Notes under the pieces: model-generated | What the model was told of the DNA's origin: nothing | The model's database searches: none | What the model saw: only the letters and a program-made list of their open reading frames with translations | In this document: positions 1 to 8,886 of the stretch, piece after piece | Layout: every line of letters begins with the position of its first letter | Position numbering within the stretch: the first letter of the stretch is position 1 | Origin: Castellaniella sp049650445 | Lineage (GTDB): Bacteria > Pseudomonadota > Gammaproteobacteria > Burkholderiales > Burkholderiaceae_B | Length of the DNA: 64,000 bases | NCBI RefSeq assembly: GCF_049650445.1 | Contig: NZ_JBASAD010000022.1 | Location: 37,117 to 101,116 of the forward strand | Direction: 5' to 3' | Translations under genes and position numbers: made by a program

Positions 1-846
1 ACGGGCGACATGGCTGCGGACGACGCCCACAGCCTGGTCTACGACTCCGCCCCCTTGACCGAGGCCCTGGAAATCATGGGCATGCCGCAAGTACGCCTGC
101 GCGTCGCGGCGGACGCCCCGTTCTACCAATGGACCGTGCGCCTGGAAGACGTGGCGCCGGACGGCCAGGTGTCCCTGATCAGCGGCGCCGCCATCAATCC
201 GTCCCAACGCTTTTCACGCCTCAAGCCCGAAGCGCTGATTCCGGGCGAACCCACGACGCTGTCCACGGCGATCCATTTCACCACCTGGCGTTTCAAACCC
301 GGCCACCGCATCCGCCTGGCCGTCTCCAACGCGCAGTTCCCCATGATCTGGCCCAGCCCGACGCCCGGCACCACCACGCTGTTCCCCGGCGCCGAGACCT
401 GGATCGACCTGCCGGTCGTGCCCACGCAACATGAAACCAGCCCATCTTGCGTGCTGCCAGCGCCCGAGGCCGGCGACCCTGCCCCCTTCGGCAAGGAACT
501 GGAAAGCCACCCCCCGGTTTTCAAGAGCGTCCGCAATGAACAGACCGGCGACTCGACATTCACCACCGCCAGCGACATTGCCTGGACTCTGCACGGCAAC
601 ACCTACCGGTCTGCAGAGCAGTACCAATGGGACGTCAATGACAAGGCGCCCGCCAAAGCCCGTTTCCGCGGCGAGCGCAGGAATGTATTCACCATCGCGG
701 GTCGTGAAATCGATCTACTGACCGTGGCGCGGATTGAATCGGATGCGACGACGTTCCACGTGACATTCACCAAGACGCTGCGAGAGAACGGCCGCCTGGT
801 CAGGAAAAAGACGTGGACGGATCATATTCCTCGAAGATATCAATAA
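1..846 (+). CDS. CocE/NonD family hydrolase, C-terminal part (5' end outside window)
   Basis: The frame is open from base 1, so only the C-terminal 281 residues are present. They match the non-catalytic jelly-roll domain of CocE/X-Pro dipeptidyl-peptidase-type serine hydrolases: an N-terminal GDMAADDAHSL stretch, a PLTEALEIMGMP strand, and later HFTTWRFKPGHRIRLAVSNA. The catalytic alpha/beta-hydrolase domain with its Ser-Asp-His triad would lie upstream and cannot be assessed. An ATG at base 10 is internal by family comparison and is probably not the start. The gene ends just before a strong bidirectional terminator. The substrate cannot be inferred from this part. Confidence 0.85.
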   Translation, partial: TGDMAADDAHSLVYDSAPLTEALEIMGMPQVRLRVAADAPFYQWTVRLEDVAPDGQVSLISGAAINPSQRFSRLKPEALIPGEPTTLSTAIHFTTWRFKPGHRIRLAVSNAQFPMIWPSPTPGTTTLFPGAETWIDLPVVPTQHETSPSCVLPAPEAGDPAPFGKELESHPPVFKSVRNEQTGDSTFTTASDIAWTLHGNTYRSAEQYQWDVNDKAPAKARFRGERRNVFTIAGREIDLLTVARIESDATTFHVTFTKTLRENGRLVRKKTWTDHIPRRYQ

Positions 847-865
847 CGGCGTAACGGCCCCAAGT

Positions 866-903
866 AAAAAACCCGCGAGACCTCATGTCTACGCGGGTTT
901 TTT
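866..903. terminator. Bidirectional intrinsic terminator (copy A)
   Basis: An AAAAAACCCGCG arm pairs with CGCGGGTTTTTT, giving A and T tracts on both sides so it can work on either strand. It lies between the hydrolase (+) and the 106-aa gene (-). A small hairpin, GATGCC-agaa-GGCATC, follows at 913-928. The whole module is repeated at 1361-1424. Confidence 0.85.
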
Positions 904-934
904 ACTGTTTGATGCCAGAAGGCATCGGACTCAG

Positions 935-1255
935 TCAGTCCACCAAAGCCGTCCCCGACCCCAGCGCAACCAGCCGCAGCGCGTTCCTGAGATTCTCTTT
1001 CATGAGCTTGCTCACCGCCTTTGCGGTATCCGCATCGCGCGGGTTCGCCAGGCAGGTCAACAGTCGCTCGATGTCACCGTCCGTCAACATGACCTGATGC
1101 TGGTCCGAGCCGTCTTTGCCATTCGGAACCCAGGCCGTGATCTGAACGCCCAGCCTGCCCTGGTCATCGATCTGAGTTTCTGCATGCCCAGGAAATTTCG
1201 CACGCAAGGCCCCTGCTTTTCCCTCTGAGGATTCTTCGGTTTTTTTTATCTTCAT
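935..1255 (-). CDS. Hypothetical protein, 106 aa
   Basis: The start is taken as the ATG at 1255 because a GGGAG ribosome binding site lies 4 nt upstream; the frame is open further but without such support. The product starts MKIKKTEESSEGK and is soluble, with a polar N-terminus, a middle segment around QGRLGVQITAWVP and a helical C-terminus. No signal peptide or membrane segment is visible. I do not recognise the family. Its 3' end abuts terminator copy A, and it is flanked by the two copies of the duplicated terminator module. Confidence 0.6.
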   Translation of the reverse strand: MKIKKTEESSEGKAGALRAKFPGHAETQIDDQGRLGVQITAWVPNGKDGSDQHQVMLTDGDIERLLTCLANPRDADTAKAVSKLMKENLRNALRLVALGSGTALVD

Positions 1256-1360
1256 GACACTCCCGTCGTCTCGGATCACACCGGCTGATTCTATGCCTGC
1301 CCAGCCCGAAAAATCCCTCAAGGAAAACCATGATCCATGACGCTCTGACCCGCCAAAAGC

Positions 1361-1397
1361 AAAAAACCCGCAAGACTGAGCGTCTACGCGGGTTTTG
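1361..1397. terminator. Bidirectional intrinsic terminator (copy B), downstream of tRNA-Leu
   Basis: CCCGC (1367-1371) pairs with GCGGG (1388-1392), with A and T tracts outside. On the minus strand it lies just after tRNA-Leu and is its likely terminator. Hairpin GATGTC-ggag-GACATC follows, as in copy A but with a compensatory base change. Confidence 0.8.
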
Positions 1398-1450
1398 CTT
1401 TTTGATGTCGGAGGACATCGGACTGAATTGGACTTCCCGATAAAGAGAAG

Positions 1451-1536
1451 TGGTGCCCAGGAGAGGACTCGAACCTCCACACCTTGCGGCACATGGACCT
1501 GAACCATGCGCGTCTACCAATTCCGCCACCTGGGCA
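1451..1536 (-). tRNA. tRNA-Leu(CAG)
   Basis: The cloverleaf is complete: acceptor stem TGCCCAG/CTGGGCA, D-arm with AATTGGTAGACGC, anticodon loop TTCAGGT giving CAG, a long class II variable arm (TGCCGCAAGGTG), and T-loop GGTTCGAGTCC. The 3' CCA is encoded. Length is 86 nt, normal for tRNA-Leu. Confidence 0.97.
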
Positions 1537-1643
1537 CTGCATAACGTGTATGCTATTGTCTTCGCCGATCCGCTGCGTTGTTTAGCGCCTCGTTCAGCGA
1601 AGACAGAAATATACACTACATTTTTTTTGGATGCAAATAGCCT

Positions 1644-4079
1644 TTGAAAAAGCGAACCAACAACGACAATAACCGCGACGCTTCCAACCCGCCGGCGAAC
1701 GGTCTCTCCTTTGATTTCGACCCCAACGTCCCCACCCGCGAACAGGTGCTGGACACCCTGCGTAAAGCCGGCAAGCCCCTATCGCCCGAGGCTCTGGCCG
1801 ACGCCACACACGCGACGATTCCCCTGTCCACCGGCTTCATCCGCCGCATCAAGGCCATGGAACGCGATGGCCAGGTGCGCTATAACCCCCAGGGAAGGTT
1901 GCAAATCTGCAACAACACGCACTTCATCACCGGCATCGTCCAGGGTCATCGGGACGGCTTCGGCTTTCTGATCCCCGACGGGGGGGGCCAGGACCTGTTC
2001 CTGTCGCCTCACGAAATGGCCAAGGTCCTGCACGGCGACCGGGTCAAGGTCAAAGAAACCGGTGAATTCCGCGGCCGCCCCGAGGGCGCGATCGTCGAAG
2101 TCGTCGAACGGCGCACGCTGAAACTGGTCGGCCGCTTTCTGAAGGAACGCGGCATCTTCATCGTCGCGCCCGAAGACCAGCGCATCAAACACGACATTCT
2201 GATCGCGCCGCAGGACACGGCGGGCGCCGAGCCCGGCCAGGTGGTGACGGTGCAGATCCTGCGCCAGCCCGCCAGCCATATTCAGCCCCTGGGCCGCATC
2301 ACCGAGGTCCTGGGCGAGATCGACGATCCCGGCATGGAAATCGAAATCGCCGTGCGCAAGTTCGACGTGCCGGTGGAATTCTCCGACGCCACGCGCCGGC
2401 AACTGGCCTCGATTCCGGATCATGTCCGCGCGGAAGACTGGGAGGGCCGCATCGACCTGCGCGACGTGCCCTTCATCACCATCGACGGCGAGGACGCACG
2501 CGACTTCGACGACGCGGTGTTCTGCATGCCCGCCGACCTGGGCACGGCCAAACGTGCGCGGCCCGGCTGGCGGCTGCTGGTGGCCATCGCCGACGTCAGC
2601 CACTACGTGCGCCCCAATTCGGCGCTGGACGAGGACGCCCTGGACCGGGGCACCAGCGTGTATTTCCCGCGCCGCGTCATCCCCATGCTGCCCGAGGCCC
2701 TGTCCAACGGCATCTGTTCGCTGAATCCGGACGCGGACCGTCTGGTGATGGTGTGCGACATGATGATCCCGGCGGGCGGCGCCAAGGCCGGATCCATCGC
2801 CGCCTATCAGTTCTACGAAGCCGTCATCCATTCCCACGCCCGCACCACCTACACCGACATCTGGGCGGCGCTGCAGCAGCCCACCGGCCCGGCGGCGCAA
2901 AACCTGGGCGATCTGCTGCCCCACGTGCAGACGGCCTACGATCTGTTCCAGTCCTTCGAGCAGGCCCGGCGCAAGCGCGGTGCGATCGATTTCGACACGG
3001 TCGAGACCCGCATCGTCTGCAATCCCCTGGGCCGCATCGAGCGCATCGAACCCTACGTGCGCAACGATGCCCACCGCCTGATCGAAGAATGCATGCTGGC
3101 GGCCAATACCTGCGCGGCGGACTTCATCGTGCGCAACAAGGCCCAGGCACTGTTCCGCGTGCATGACGGCCCGACCCCGGAAAAGCTGCAGACGCTGCGC
3201 GAGTACCTGCGCCTCCTGGGCCTGACGCTGGAAGGCGGCGATGACCCATCGACTGCCGACTACGCCCGCCTGATCCAGGCCAGCCGGTCACGGCCGGACT
3301 TCGCCTCGATCCAGACGATGTGCCTGCGCTCGATGCAGCAGGCCATCTACAGCCCCGAACAGACCGGCCACTTCGGCCTGGCCTACGAACACTACGCCCA
3401 CTTCACCTCGCCCATCCGGCGCTATCCGGACTTGCTGGTACACCGCGTGATCCGGGGCCTGCTGCGCCAGCGCCGCTACCAGCCGCCGGCGCTGCCGGGC
3501 CTGCCCGCCGATCCCGCCCTGCCCGCGAAGATCCGCGAACACGATGCCTGGGAAGCCCTGGGCGCGCTGCTGTCGGCCCGCGAACGGCGCGCCGACGAGG
3601 CCTCGCGCGACGTCGAGGCCTGGCTGAAATGTTGGTTTGTGCGCGAACACGTGGGTGAAGTCTTCAGCGGCCGGATCAGCAGCGTCACCAGCTTCGGGGT
3701 ATTCGTCACGCTGGACACGCTCTACGTGGAAGGGCTGGTGCATATCTCCGAACTGGGCGGCGACTACTTCCAGTACCACGAGGCCCTGAACGAACTGCGC
3801 GGCGAACGCACCGGCTTGCGCTACCAGTTGGGCGACGCCCTGCAGGTGCAGGTGGCCCGCGTAGACCTGGAGGCCCGGCGCATCGACTTCCGACCGTTCA
3901 AGGGCGAAGACTTCAAGTCGTTGCAGGCCGAGATCGAGGGCGACCCCCGCCCTTCCCGCCCGTATAAAAAGGCCGCAGGCGCCAAGCCTGCCGCCCTGCG
4001 CGGCACCACGGCCCATCAGCGCCGCGCCGAGGCCAAGCGCGCCGCGCGTCAGGAAACACCGCGCAAGCGGCGTTCCTGA
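1644..4079 (+). CDS. rnr: Ribonuclease R
   Basis: This 811-aa protein is a 3'-5' exoribonuclease of the RNB/RNase II family that degrades structured RNA in the cytoplasm. Domains in order are an N-terminal helix-turn-helix (about 30-90), cold-shock OB folds (about 95-250), the RNB catalytic domain (about 260-610) with the acidic signature TIDGEDARDFDDAVF at 279-293, an S1 domain (about 690-770, beginning GEVFSGRISSVTSFGVFV) and a lysine/arginine-rich tail. The start is a TTG at 1644: an in-frame TAG at 1638 excludes anything upstream and the first in-frame ATG is deep in the N-terminal domain. No clear ribosome binding site is visible. rlmB follows, an arrangement also known from other proteobacteria. 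Confidence 0.96.
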   Translation: MKKRTNNDNNRDASNPPANGLSFDFDPNVPTREQVLDTLRKAGKPLSPEALADATHATIPLSTGFIRRIKAMERDGQVRYNPQGRLQICNNTHFITGIVQGHRDGFGFLIPDGGGQDLFLSPHEMAKVLHGDRVKVKETGEFRGRPEGAIVEVVERRTLKLVGRFLKERGIFIVAPEDQRIKHDILIAPQDTAGAEPGQVVTVQILRQPASHIQPLGRITEVLGEIDDPGMEIEIAVRKFDVPVEFSDATRRQLASIPDHVRAEDWEGRIDLRDVPFITIDGEDARDFDDAVFCMPADLGTAKRARPGWRLLVAIADVSHYVRPNSALDEDALDRGTSVYFPRRVIPMLPEALSNGICSLNPDADRLVMVCDMMIPAGGAKAGSIAAYQFYEAVIHSHARTTYTDIWAALQQPTGPAAQNLGDLLPHVQTAYDLFQSFEQARRKRGAIDFDTVETRIVCNPLGRIERIEPYVRNDAHRLIEECMLAANTCAADFIVRNKAQALFRVHDGPTPEKLQTLREYLRLLGLTLEGGDDPSTADYARLIQASRSRPDFASIQTMCLRSMQQAIYSPEQTGHFGLAYEHYAHFTSPIRRYPDLLVHRVIRGLLRQRRYQPPALPGLPADPALPAKIREHDAWEALGALLSARERRADEASRDVEAWLKCWFVREHVGEVFSGRISSVTSFGVFVTLDTLYVEGLVHISELGGDYFQYHEALNELRGERTGLRYQLGDALQVQVARVDLEARRIDFRPFKGEDFKSLQAEIEGDPRPSRPYKKAAGAKPAALRGTTAHQRRAEAKRAARQETPRKRRS

Positions 4080-4156
4080 TCCGACGCACTACAATTCCAG
4101 AAAGGGTCCGCCCCGTGCGGCGGACCCGCTTCGTCCACCCCGATAGGCCCCGCCCG

Positions 4157-4909
4157 ATGTCATCCCAACAAATCCTGGCCGGTTTCCATGCCGTGCAGGC
4201 GCGTCTGCGCCACGCCCCGGACTCCATCCGCGACGTCTACCTGGACACCTCGCGCCAGGACGCCCGCATGCAACGCTGCATCGAACAACTGGAGGCCGCG
4301 AACGTGCGCTGGCACGCCGCCGACGCCCAGCGTCTGGACGGGCTGGCGCACGGGGTGCGCCACCAGGGCATCGTCGCTCTGGCCCGCCCCCGACCGCTGG
4401 CCGTGGCGGTGGACGAGGTGCTGGATACGCTGGAAGATCGCGGCGAACCCGCCCTGCTGCTGGTGCTCGACGGCGTCACCGACCCGCACAATCTGGGCGC
4501 CTGCCTGCGTACTGCCGACGCCGCCGGCGTACATGCCGTCATCGCCCCGAAGGACCGCGCCGTCGGACTGAACACGACGGTCCAGCGTGTAGCCTGCGGC
4601 GCGGCCGACACCGTGCCCTATCTGATGGTCACCAATCTGGCGCGCACCCTGCGCGCCCTGCGCGAACGCGACGTCTGGCTGGTGGGCACGGACGACGCCG
4701 CCACGCACAGCCTGCACCAGGTCGATGCGCGCCGCCCCATGGCCTGGGTCATGGGCGCCGAAGGCGAAGGCATGCGCCGCCTGACCCGCGAGACCTGCGA
4801 CGAACTCGTGTCCATCCCCATGCGCGGCTCGATCGAAAGCCTGAACGTCAGCGTCGCCAGCGCAGTCTGCCTGTACGAGACCGTGCGCCAGCGACTGGCG
4901 CCCGTCTGA
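4157..4909 (+). CDS. rlmB: 23S rRNA (guanosine-2'-O-)-methyltransferase RlmB
   Basis: This 250-aa SPOUT-class enzyme methylates the 2'-O of G2251 (E. coli numbering) in 23S rRNA. It has the L30e-like substrate-binding N-domain and the three TrmH-family motifs: DGVTDPHNLGACLRTADA, WVMGAEGEGM and IPMRGSIESLNVSVASAV, the last forming the knotted SAM site. The start at 4157 is chosen because family members begin shortly before ILAGFHAV; an upstream in-frame ATG at 4115 would add 14 atypical residues. It lies 77 bp after rnr on the same strand, consistent with co-transcription. Confidence 0.95.
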   Translation: MSSQQILAGFHAVQARLRHAPDSIRDVYLDTSRQDARMQRCIEQLEAANVRWHAADAQRLDGLAHGVRHQGIVALARPRPLAVAVDEVLDTLEDRGEPALLLVLDGVTDPHNLGACLRTADAAGVHAVIAPKDRAVGLNTTVQRVACGAADTVPYLMVTNLARTLRALRERDVWLVGTDDAATHSLHQVDARRPMAWVMGAEGEGMRRLTRETCDELVSIPMRGSIESLNVSVASAVCLYETVRQRLAPV

Positions 4910-4997
4910 CAGACGCGCCAACGAAAAAGCGCATAATGTCCGGGCCGACCCGCCCGGGCCGAGCCCTTTCCCCTTCAATCCGATCCACCGTCTCCCC

Positions 4998-6233
4998 ATG
5001 TCCGATCAAGGCTTCACCACCCGGCTCGTCCACGCCGACCACCATGCCAAGCTGGAACACGGTGCCATCCACCAGCCCATCCATCCGTCCACCGAATACG
5101 CCTTCGCCGACGCGCGCGAACTGGCCGCCGTATTCCAGAACAAGCCCGGCTACACCTACGCCCGGCAGGGCACGCCGACCACGGCCTCGCTGGAAGCCAA
5201 GGTCACGGATATGGAGCACGGGCTGGGCACGGTGACCTTCGCCACCGGCATGGCGGCGCTGAACGCCATTTTCTTCGCCCTGCTCCGCCAAGGGGACCAC
5301 CTGGTCGCCAGCAAATACATCTTCGGCAACACCAACAGCCTGTTGATGACGCTGGAAAATTTCGGTGTGGAACTGAGCCTGGTGGACGCGACCGACGCCG
5401 CCCAGGTCGAGGCGGCGATCCGACCCAATACCCGCATGGTCTTCGTCGAGACCATCGCCAACCCCGGCACCCAGATCGCCGATCTGAAGGCGATCGGCGA
5501 TCTGTGCCAGGCGCGCAAGCTGGTCTACGTGGTGGACAGCACCCTGTCCTCACCCTACCTGGCCCCGAGCCGGAATTTCGGCGCGTCGCTGGTGATCAAT
5601 TCCCTGTCCAAGCATATCGGCGGCCACGGCAACGCCCTGGGCGGCGCCGTCACCCAGACCGGGCTGTACGACTGGACCCACTTCCCGCACATCTACGAGC
5701 AATACCGCAAGGGCGACCCGCGCGGCTGGGGCCTGCTGCAGATCAAGAAAAAGGGCCTGCGAGACATGGGCGGCACTCTGTCCTCGGACGTGGCCCACCG
5801 CATCGCGGCCGGCGCCGAGACCATGGCGCTGCGCATGGACCGCATTTGTTCCAACGCCCTGGCGCTGGCACGCTTTCTGGAAACCCATCCGCTGGTCGGC
5901 AAGGTCCACTACCCCGGCCTGCCCGGCCATCCCCAGCACGCGCGCGCCACGCAGTGGTTCGGCGGCCGCTACGGCGGCCTGCTGGGCGTCGAGCTGCACG
6001 ACCATGTCGACGTCTTCGACTGCCTGAACCGCCTGCGCGTCGTGGCCCTGGCCACCCACCTGGGGGACAATCGCACCCTGGTGCTGCCCGCCGCCCATAC
6101 CATCTACTACGAGATGGGTCCGGAGCGCCGCGCCCTGATGGGCATCCCCGACGGTTTCCTGCGTATCTCCGTGGGGATCGAAGACGAAGCCGATCTGATC
6201 GGTGATTTCGCCCAGGCGCTGGACGCGATGTAA
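4998..6233 (+). CDS. Cystathionine gamma-synthase family PLP-dependent enzyme
   Basis: The 411-aa product is a Cys/Met-metabolism PLP enzyme (fold type I). The Schiff-base lysine is K205 in NSLSKHIGGHGNALGG. The PLP-phosphate loop FATGMAAL lies near residue 81, the ring-stacking YTYARQGTPT near 52, and the C-terminal RISVGIEDEADLI motif is present. Members of this subgroup in beta-proteobacteria are annotated as cystathionine gamma-synthase family or O-succinylhomoserine sulfhydrylase-like. The exact reaction (synthase, lyase or sulfhydrylase) cannot be decided from sequence reading alone. Confidence 0.88.
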   Translation: MSDQGFTTRLVHADHHAKLEHGAIHQPIHPSTEYAFADARELAAVFQNKPGYTYARQGTPTTASLEAKVTDMEHGLGTVTFATGMAALNAIFFALLRQGDHLVASKYIFGNTNSLLMTLENFGVELSLVDATDAAQVEAAIRPNTRMVFVETIANPGTQIADLKAIGDLCQARKLVYVVDSTLSSPYLAPSRNFGASLVINSLSKHIGGHGNALGGAVTQTGLYDWTHFPHIYEQYRKGDPRGWGLLQIKKKGLRDMGGTLSSDVAHRIAAGAETMALRMDRICSNALALARFLETHPLVGKVHYPGLPGHPQHARATQWFGGRYGGLLGVELHDHVDVFDCLNRLRVVALATHLGDNRTLVLPAAHTIYYEMGPERRALMGIPDGFLRISVGIEDEADLIGDFAQALDAM

Positions 6234-6333
6234 AGCTGTTCGATGCCGATTCCTGGTTTGGGGTATACCCGTACCCGACGGTGGTTTTTTTTAACAAACG
6301 TCAGGAAACACGCGGGTTTCCAGTGATTTCTTC

Positions 6334-6380
6334 TTGACACTCCAGGCCATTCGAAGGCTTAATACGGCTTAGCCTTCGAA
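6334..6380 (+). promoter_or_regulatory. Putative hupB promoter with overlapping perfect inverted repeat
   Basis: A -35 TTGACA (6334-6339) is followed at 18 nt by CTTAAT (6358-6363), or at 20 nt by TAATAC. A perfect inverted repeat covers the -10 region: TTCGAAGGCT (6350-6359) and AGCCTTCGAA (6371-6380), with 11 nt between. The position suggests an operator for a dimeric regulator, but no regulator is identified. The hupB leader would be about 130 nt. Confidence 0.5.
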
Positions 6381-6507
6381 CCGGCCAGAATCCTGCCGCC
6401 CTGCGGCCGTGAAAACCGGATCGGCCTGGCTGAGACAGACCATCATCCATCAAACAGCCTGGCGGATCGTCCGCCTGGCCACAATAAACCTCAGGGGTAT
6501 TTCATCA

Positions 6508-6786
6508 ATGAACAAGACCGAGCTGATCGAGCACATCTCCTCCAAGACCGATCTCTCCAAGGCTGATGTGGGCCGTGCCCTGGAAGCCTTCGTGGGCGCC
6601 GTGAAGACCACCCTGAAGAAGAAGGGCTCGGTCACCCTGGTCGGCTTCGGCACCTTCGCCGTGTCCGAACGCGCTGCCCGCACCGGCCGCAACCCGCGCA
6701 CCGGCGAAGAAATCAAGATCAAGAAGGCCCGCGTGCCGAAGTTCCGTCCGGGCAAGGCCCTGAAGGATGCCGTGAACTCCAAGTAA
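6508..6786 (+). CDS. hupB: DNA-binding protein HU (HU-beta type)
   Basis: The 92-aa histone-like nucleoid protein starts MNKTELIEHISSKTDLSKAD and carries the HU/IHF signature GFGTFAVSERAARTGRNPRTGEEI. The arm RNPRTG contains the conserved intercalating proline. The start at 6508 is the conserved HU start; the frame is open further upstream but is not conserved in kind. An AGGGG lies about 10 nt upstream. The gene is monocistronic, between its own promoter and a strong terminator. Confidence 0.96.
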   Translation: MNKTELIEHISSKTDLSKADVGRALEAFVGAVKTTLKKKGSVTLVGFGTFAVSERAARTGRNPRTGEEIKIKKARVPKFRPGKALKDAVNSK

Positions 6787-6803
6787 TCCGGCGCTTCACG
6801 CAC

Positions 6804-6833
6804 AAAAGGCCACCGCATCGTCGGTGGCCTTTT
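6804..6833 (+). terminator. Intrinsic terminator of hupB
   Basis: AAAAGGCCACCG pairs with CGGTGGCCTTTT, followed by a T-rich stretch 18 bp after the hupB stop codon. Confidence 0.88.
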
Positions 6834-6903
6834 CCGTTTTGGCCGCACCCGACGCCCGGACCGGCCGCCACTCTGAAATTTTCACCCTGGAAGGAAGCAC
6901 ACG

Positions 6904-8706
6904 ATGGCAAGCGAAGGGGATGCGAGCCAGTTGATCGGTCTGGTCACGCTGCTGGGGGCGGCCGTGCTGGCGGTGCCGCTGTTCAAGCGCCTCGGCCTGG
7001 GTTCCGTGTTGGGCTATCTGGCGGCGGGGCTGGCCATCGGACCCTACGGTCTGGGCCTGATGGCCGACGCCGGGACCATCCTCCACGTGGCCGAACTGGG
7101 GGTGGTGATGTTCCTGTTCATCATCGGGCTGGAGATGAAGCCCTCACACCTGTGGAACCTGCGCGGGCAGATCTTCGGACTCGGCAGCCTGCAGGTCGTG
7201 GTGTGCGCCCTCCTGCTCACCGGGGTGGGCATCGGCTTCGGCTTTCCCTGGCCGGTGGCGTTCGTCAGCGGCGCCGGCTTCGTGCTGACCTCCACCGCCA
7301 TCGTCATGCAGGTACTCGCCGAACGCGGCGACATCCTGACGCCGCGCGGCCAGCGCATCGTCTCCATCCTGTTGTTCGAAGACCTGCTGATCGTGCCGCT
7401 GCTGGCGGTGGTGGCCTTTCTCGCGCCAGCCGACGCGGCACCGGTGGCTGCGGCCCCGCTGTGGCAGCGCGCCGGCATCGGCTTGCTGTCGCTGGGCGCG
7501 TTGGTGGCAGCGGGGCTGTGGCTGCTCAACCCGCTGTTTCGCGTGCTGGCCAGGGCCAAGGCGCGCGAAGTGATGACGGCCGCCGCACTGCTGGTGGTGC
7601 TGGGGGCGGCGCTCCTGATGGAACTGGGTGGCCTGTCCACGGCCATGGGCGCCTTCGTCGCCGGCGTGCTGCTGTCGGAATCCTCCTTCCGCCACCAACT
7701 GGAGGCCGACATCGAGCCGTTTCGCGGCCTGCTGCTGGGGCTGTTCTTCCTGGGCGTGGGCATGGCGCTCGACCTGGACGTGGTGGCGCGCGACTGGCGG
7801 CTCATCGGCCTGGGCGTGGTCGCGCTGATGCTGGCGAAGGCCCTGTGCATCTACGGGGTGGCGCGGCTGGCCGGCAGCAGCCGCGCCGACGCCATCGACC
7901 GCGCCACACTCATGGCCCAAGGCGGGGAATTCGCCTTCGTGCTGTTCGCCGAGGCCTTGAGACTCAAGGTCATCGGCCAGACGGTCAACGCCGACATGAC
8001 GGCGATCATCGTGCTCTCGATGGCCCTGACCCCGCTGGTTGGAGCAGTCTATAAACGCTATGCCCAGTCCGAGGCCGGGTCGCTCGATGGTGTGGAAACC
8101 CCGCAGGACCTGTGCGGCAACGCGCTCATCATCGGCTTCGGGCGCGTGGGGCAGATTGCCAGCCAGGGGCCGCTGGCCCGGGGCACCACGCTGTCCATCA
8201 TCGACAACGACCCCGACGTGATCCGCAACGCCGCGCGTTACGGCTTCAAGGTCTACTTTGGCGATGGCGCCCGCGCCGACGTGCTGCGCGCCGCCGGTGC
8301 CCGGCATGCCCAGGTCATCCTGGTCTGCGTGGACGATCCGGCCGCCGCCACGCGCATCGTCGAGAACGCGCGGCGAGAATGCCCCCAGACCCGGCTGGTC
8401 GTGCGCGCCTTCGACCGCGAACACGCACTTGAACTCATCCGGCTGGACGCCGACCATGTGGAACGCGAGACCTTCGAAGCGGCGCTGCGGATGGGGCATC
8501 AGGCGGTACTGGCCCTGGGCGCCACGGACCAGGAAGCCGACGATCTGACCGACGACGTGCGCAGCCGGGACGCCGAGCGCTTCACCCTGGAAACGGCCGG
8601 CGGCACCTTCGCCGGGCGCGCGCTGCTGCTGGGCAACATCGAACGCATCGACCCGCCGCGCCACAAGCGCAAACCGGGCGCGCCCCTACCGCCGGAGAAT
8701 GTATAA
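6904..8706 (+). CDS. Monovalent cation:proton antiporter, KefB/KefC type (CPA2)
   Basis: This 600-aa inner-membrane protein has about 12-13 hydrophobic segments over residues 8-380, including GLEMKPSHLWNLRGQIFGLG and the GAFVAGVLLSES segment typical of CPA2 exchangers. A cytoplasmic RCK-N/TrkA-N Rossmann domain follows from about 400, with nucleotide-binding IIGFGRVGQIASQ. Known relatives are glutathione-gated K+ efflux systems protecting against electrophiles. No KefF/KefG-type ancillary gene is adjacent. A GGAAGGAAGC ribosome binding site precedes the start. The ion specificity is inferred from family only. Confidence 0.9.
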   Translation: MASEGDASQLIGLVTLLGAAVLAVPLFKRLGLGSVLGYLAAGLAIGPYGLGLMADAGTILHVAELGVVMFLFIIGLEMKPSHLWNLRGQIFGLGSLQVVVCALLLTGVGIGFGFPWPVAFVSGAGFVLTSTAIVMQVLAERGDILTPRGQRIVSILLFEDLLIVPLLAVVAFLAPADAAPVAAAPLWQRAGIGLLSLGALVAAGLWLLNPLFRVLARAKAREVMTAAALLVVLGAALLMELGGLSTAMGAFVAGVLLSESSFRHQLEADIEPFRGLLLGLFFLGVGMALDLDVVARDWRLIGLGVVALMLAKALCIYGVARLAGSSRADAIDRATLMAQGGEFAFVLFAEALRLKVIGQTVNADMTAIIVLSMALTPLVGAVYKRYAQSEAGSLDGVETPQDLCGNALIIGFGRVGQIASQGPLARGTTLSIIDNDPDVIRNAARYGFKVYFGDGARADVLRAAGARHAQVILVCVDDPAAATRIVENARRECPQTRLVVRAFDREHALELIRLDADHVERETFEAALRMGHQAVLALGATDQEADDLTDDVRSRDAERFTLETAGGTFAGRALLLGNIERIDPPRHKRKPGAPLPPENV

Positions 8707-8754
8707 TGCGCCCCTGCGCCCTGGCGACCTGCCGGGGCCATCAGGCAGACATCC

Positions 8755-8830
8755 GGGTGCTTAGCTCAGTTGGTAGAGCGGCGCCTTTACACGGCGTAGG
8801 TCGGGGGTTCGAGCCCCTCAGCACCCACCA
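8755..8830 (+). tRNA. tRNA-Val(TAC)
   Basis: A 76-nt cloverleaf: acceptor GGGTGCT/AGCACCC, D-loop AGCTCAGTTGGTAGAGC, anticodon loop CTTTACA giving TAC, T-loop GGTTCGAGCCC, and an encoded CCA. It lies 48 bp after the antiporter gene on the same strand. Confidence 0.97.
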
Positions 8831-8886
8831 CGGATTCGGCCTTCGCCTTCCAGGCATCCTCGCCCCGGCGGATTTACAATCCCGCC

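Noticed and set aside
10..846. Complete 278-aa gene starting at base 10
   Set aside because: The frame is open to base 1 and GDMAAD is part of a longer family motif, so the gene is truncated by the window edge.
1779..3164. 461-codon minus-strand frame opposite rnr
   Set aside because: A GC-rich shadow of R RNase codon usage: histidine/aspartate/glycine-rich composition with no family pattern, fully antisense to a certain gene.
7144..8664. 506-codon minus-strand frame opposite the antiporter
   Set aside because: Gln/His/Arg-rich antisense shadow of a clear membrane protein gene.
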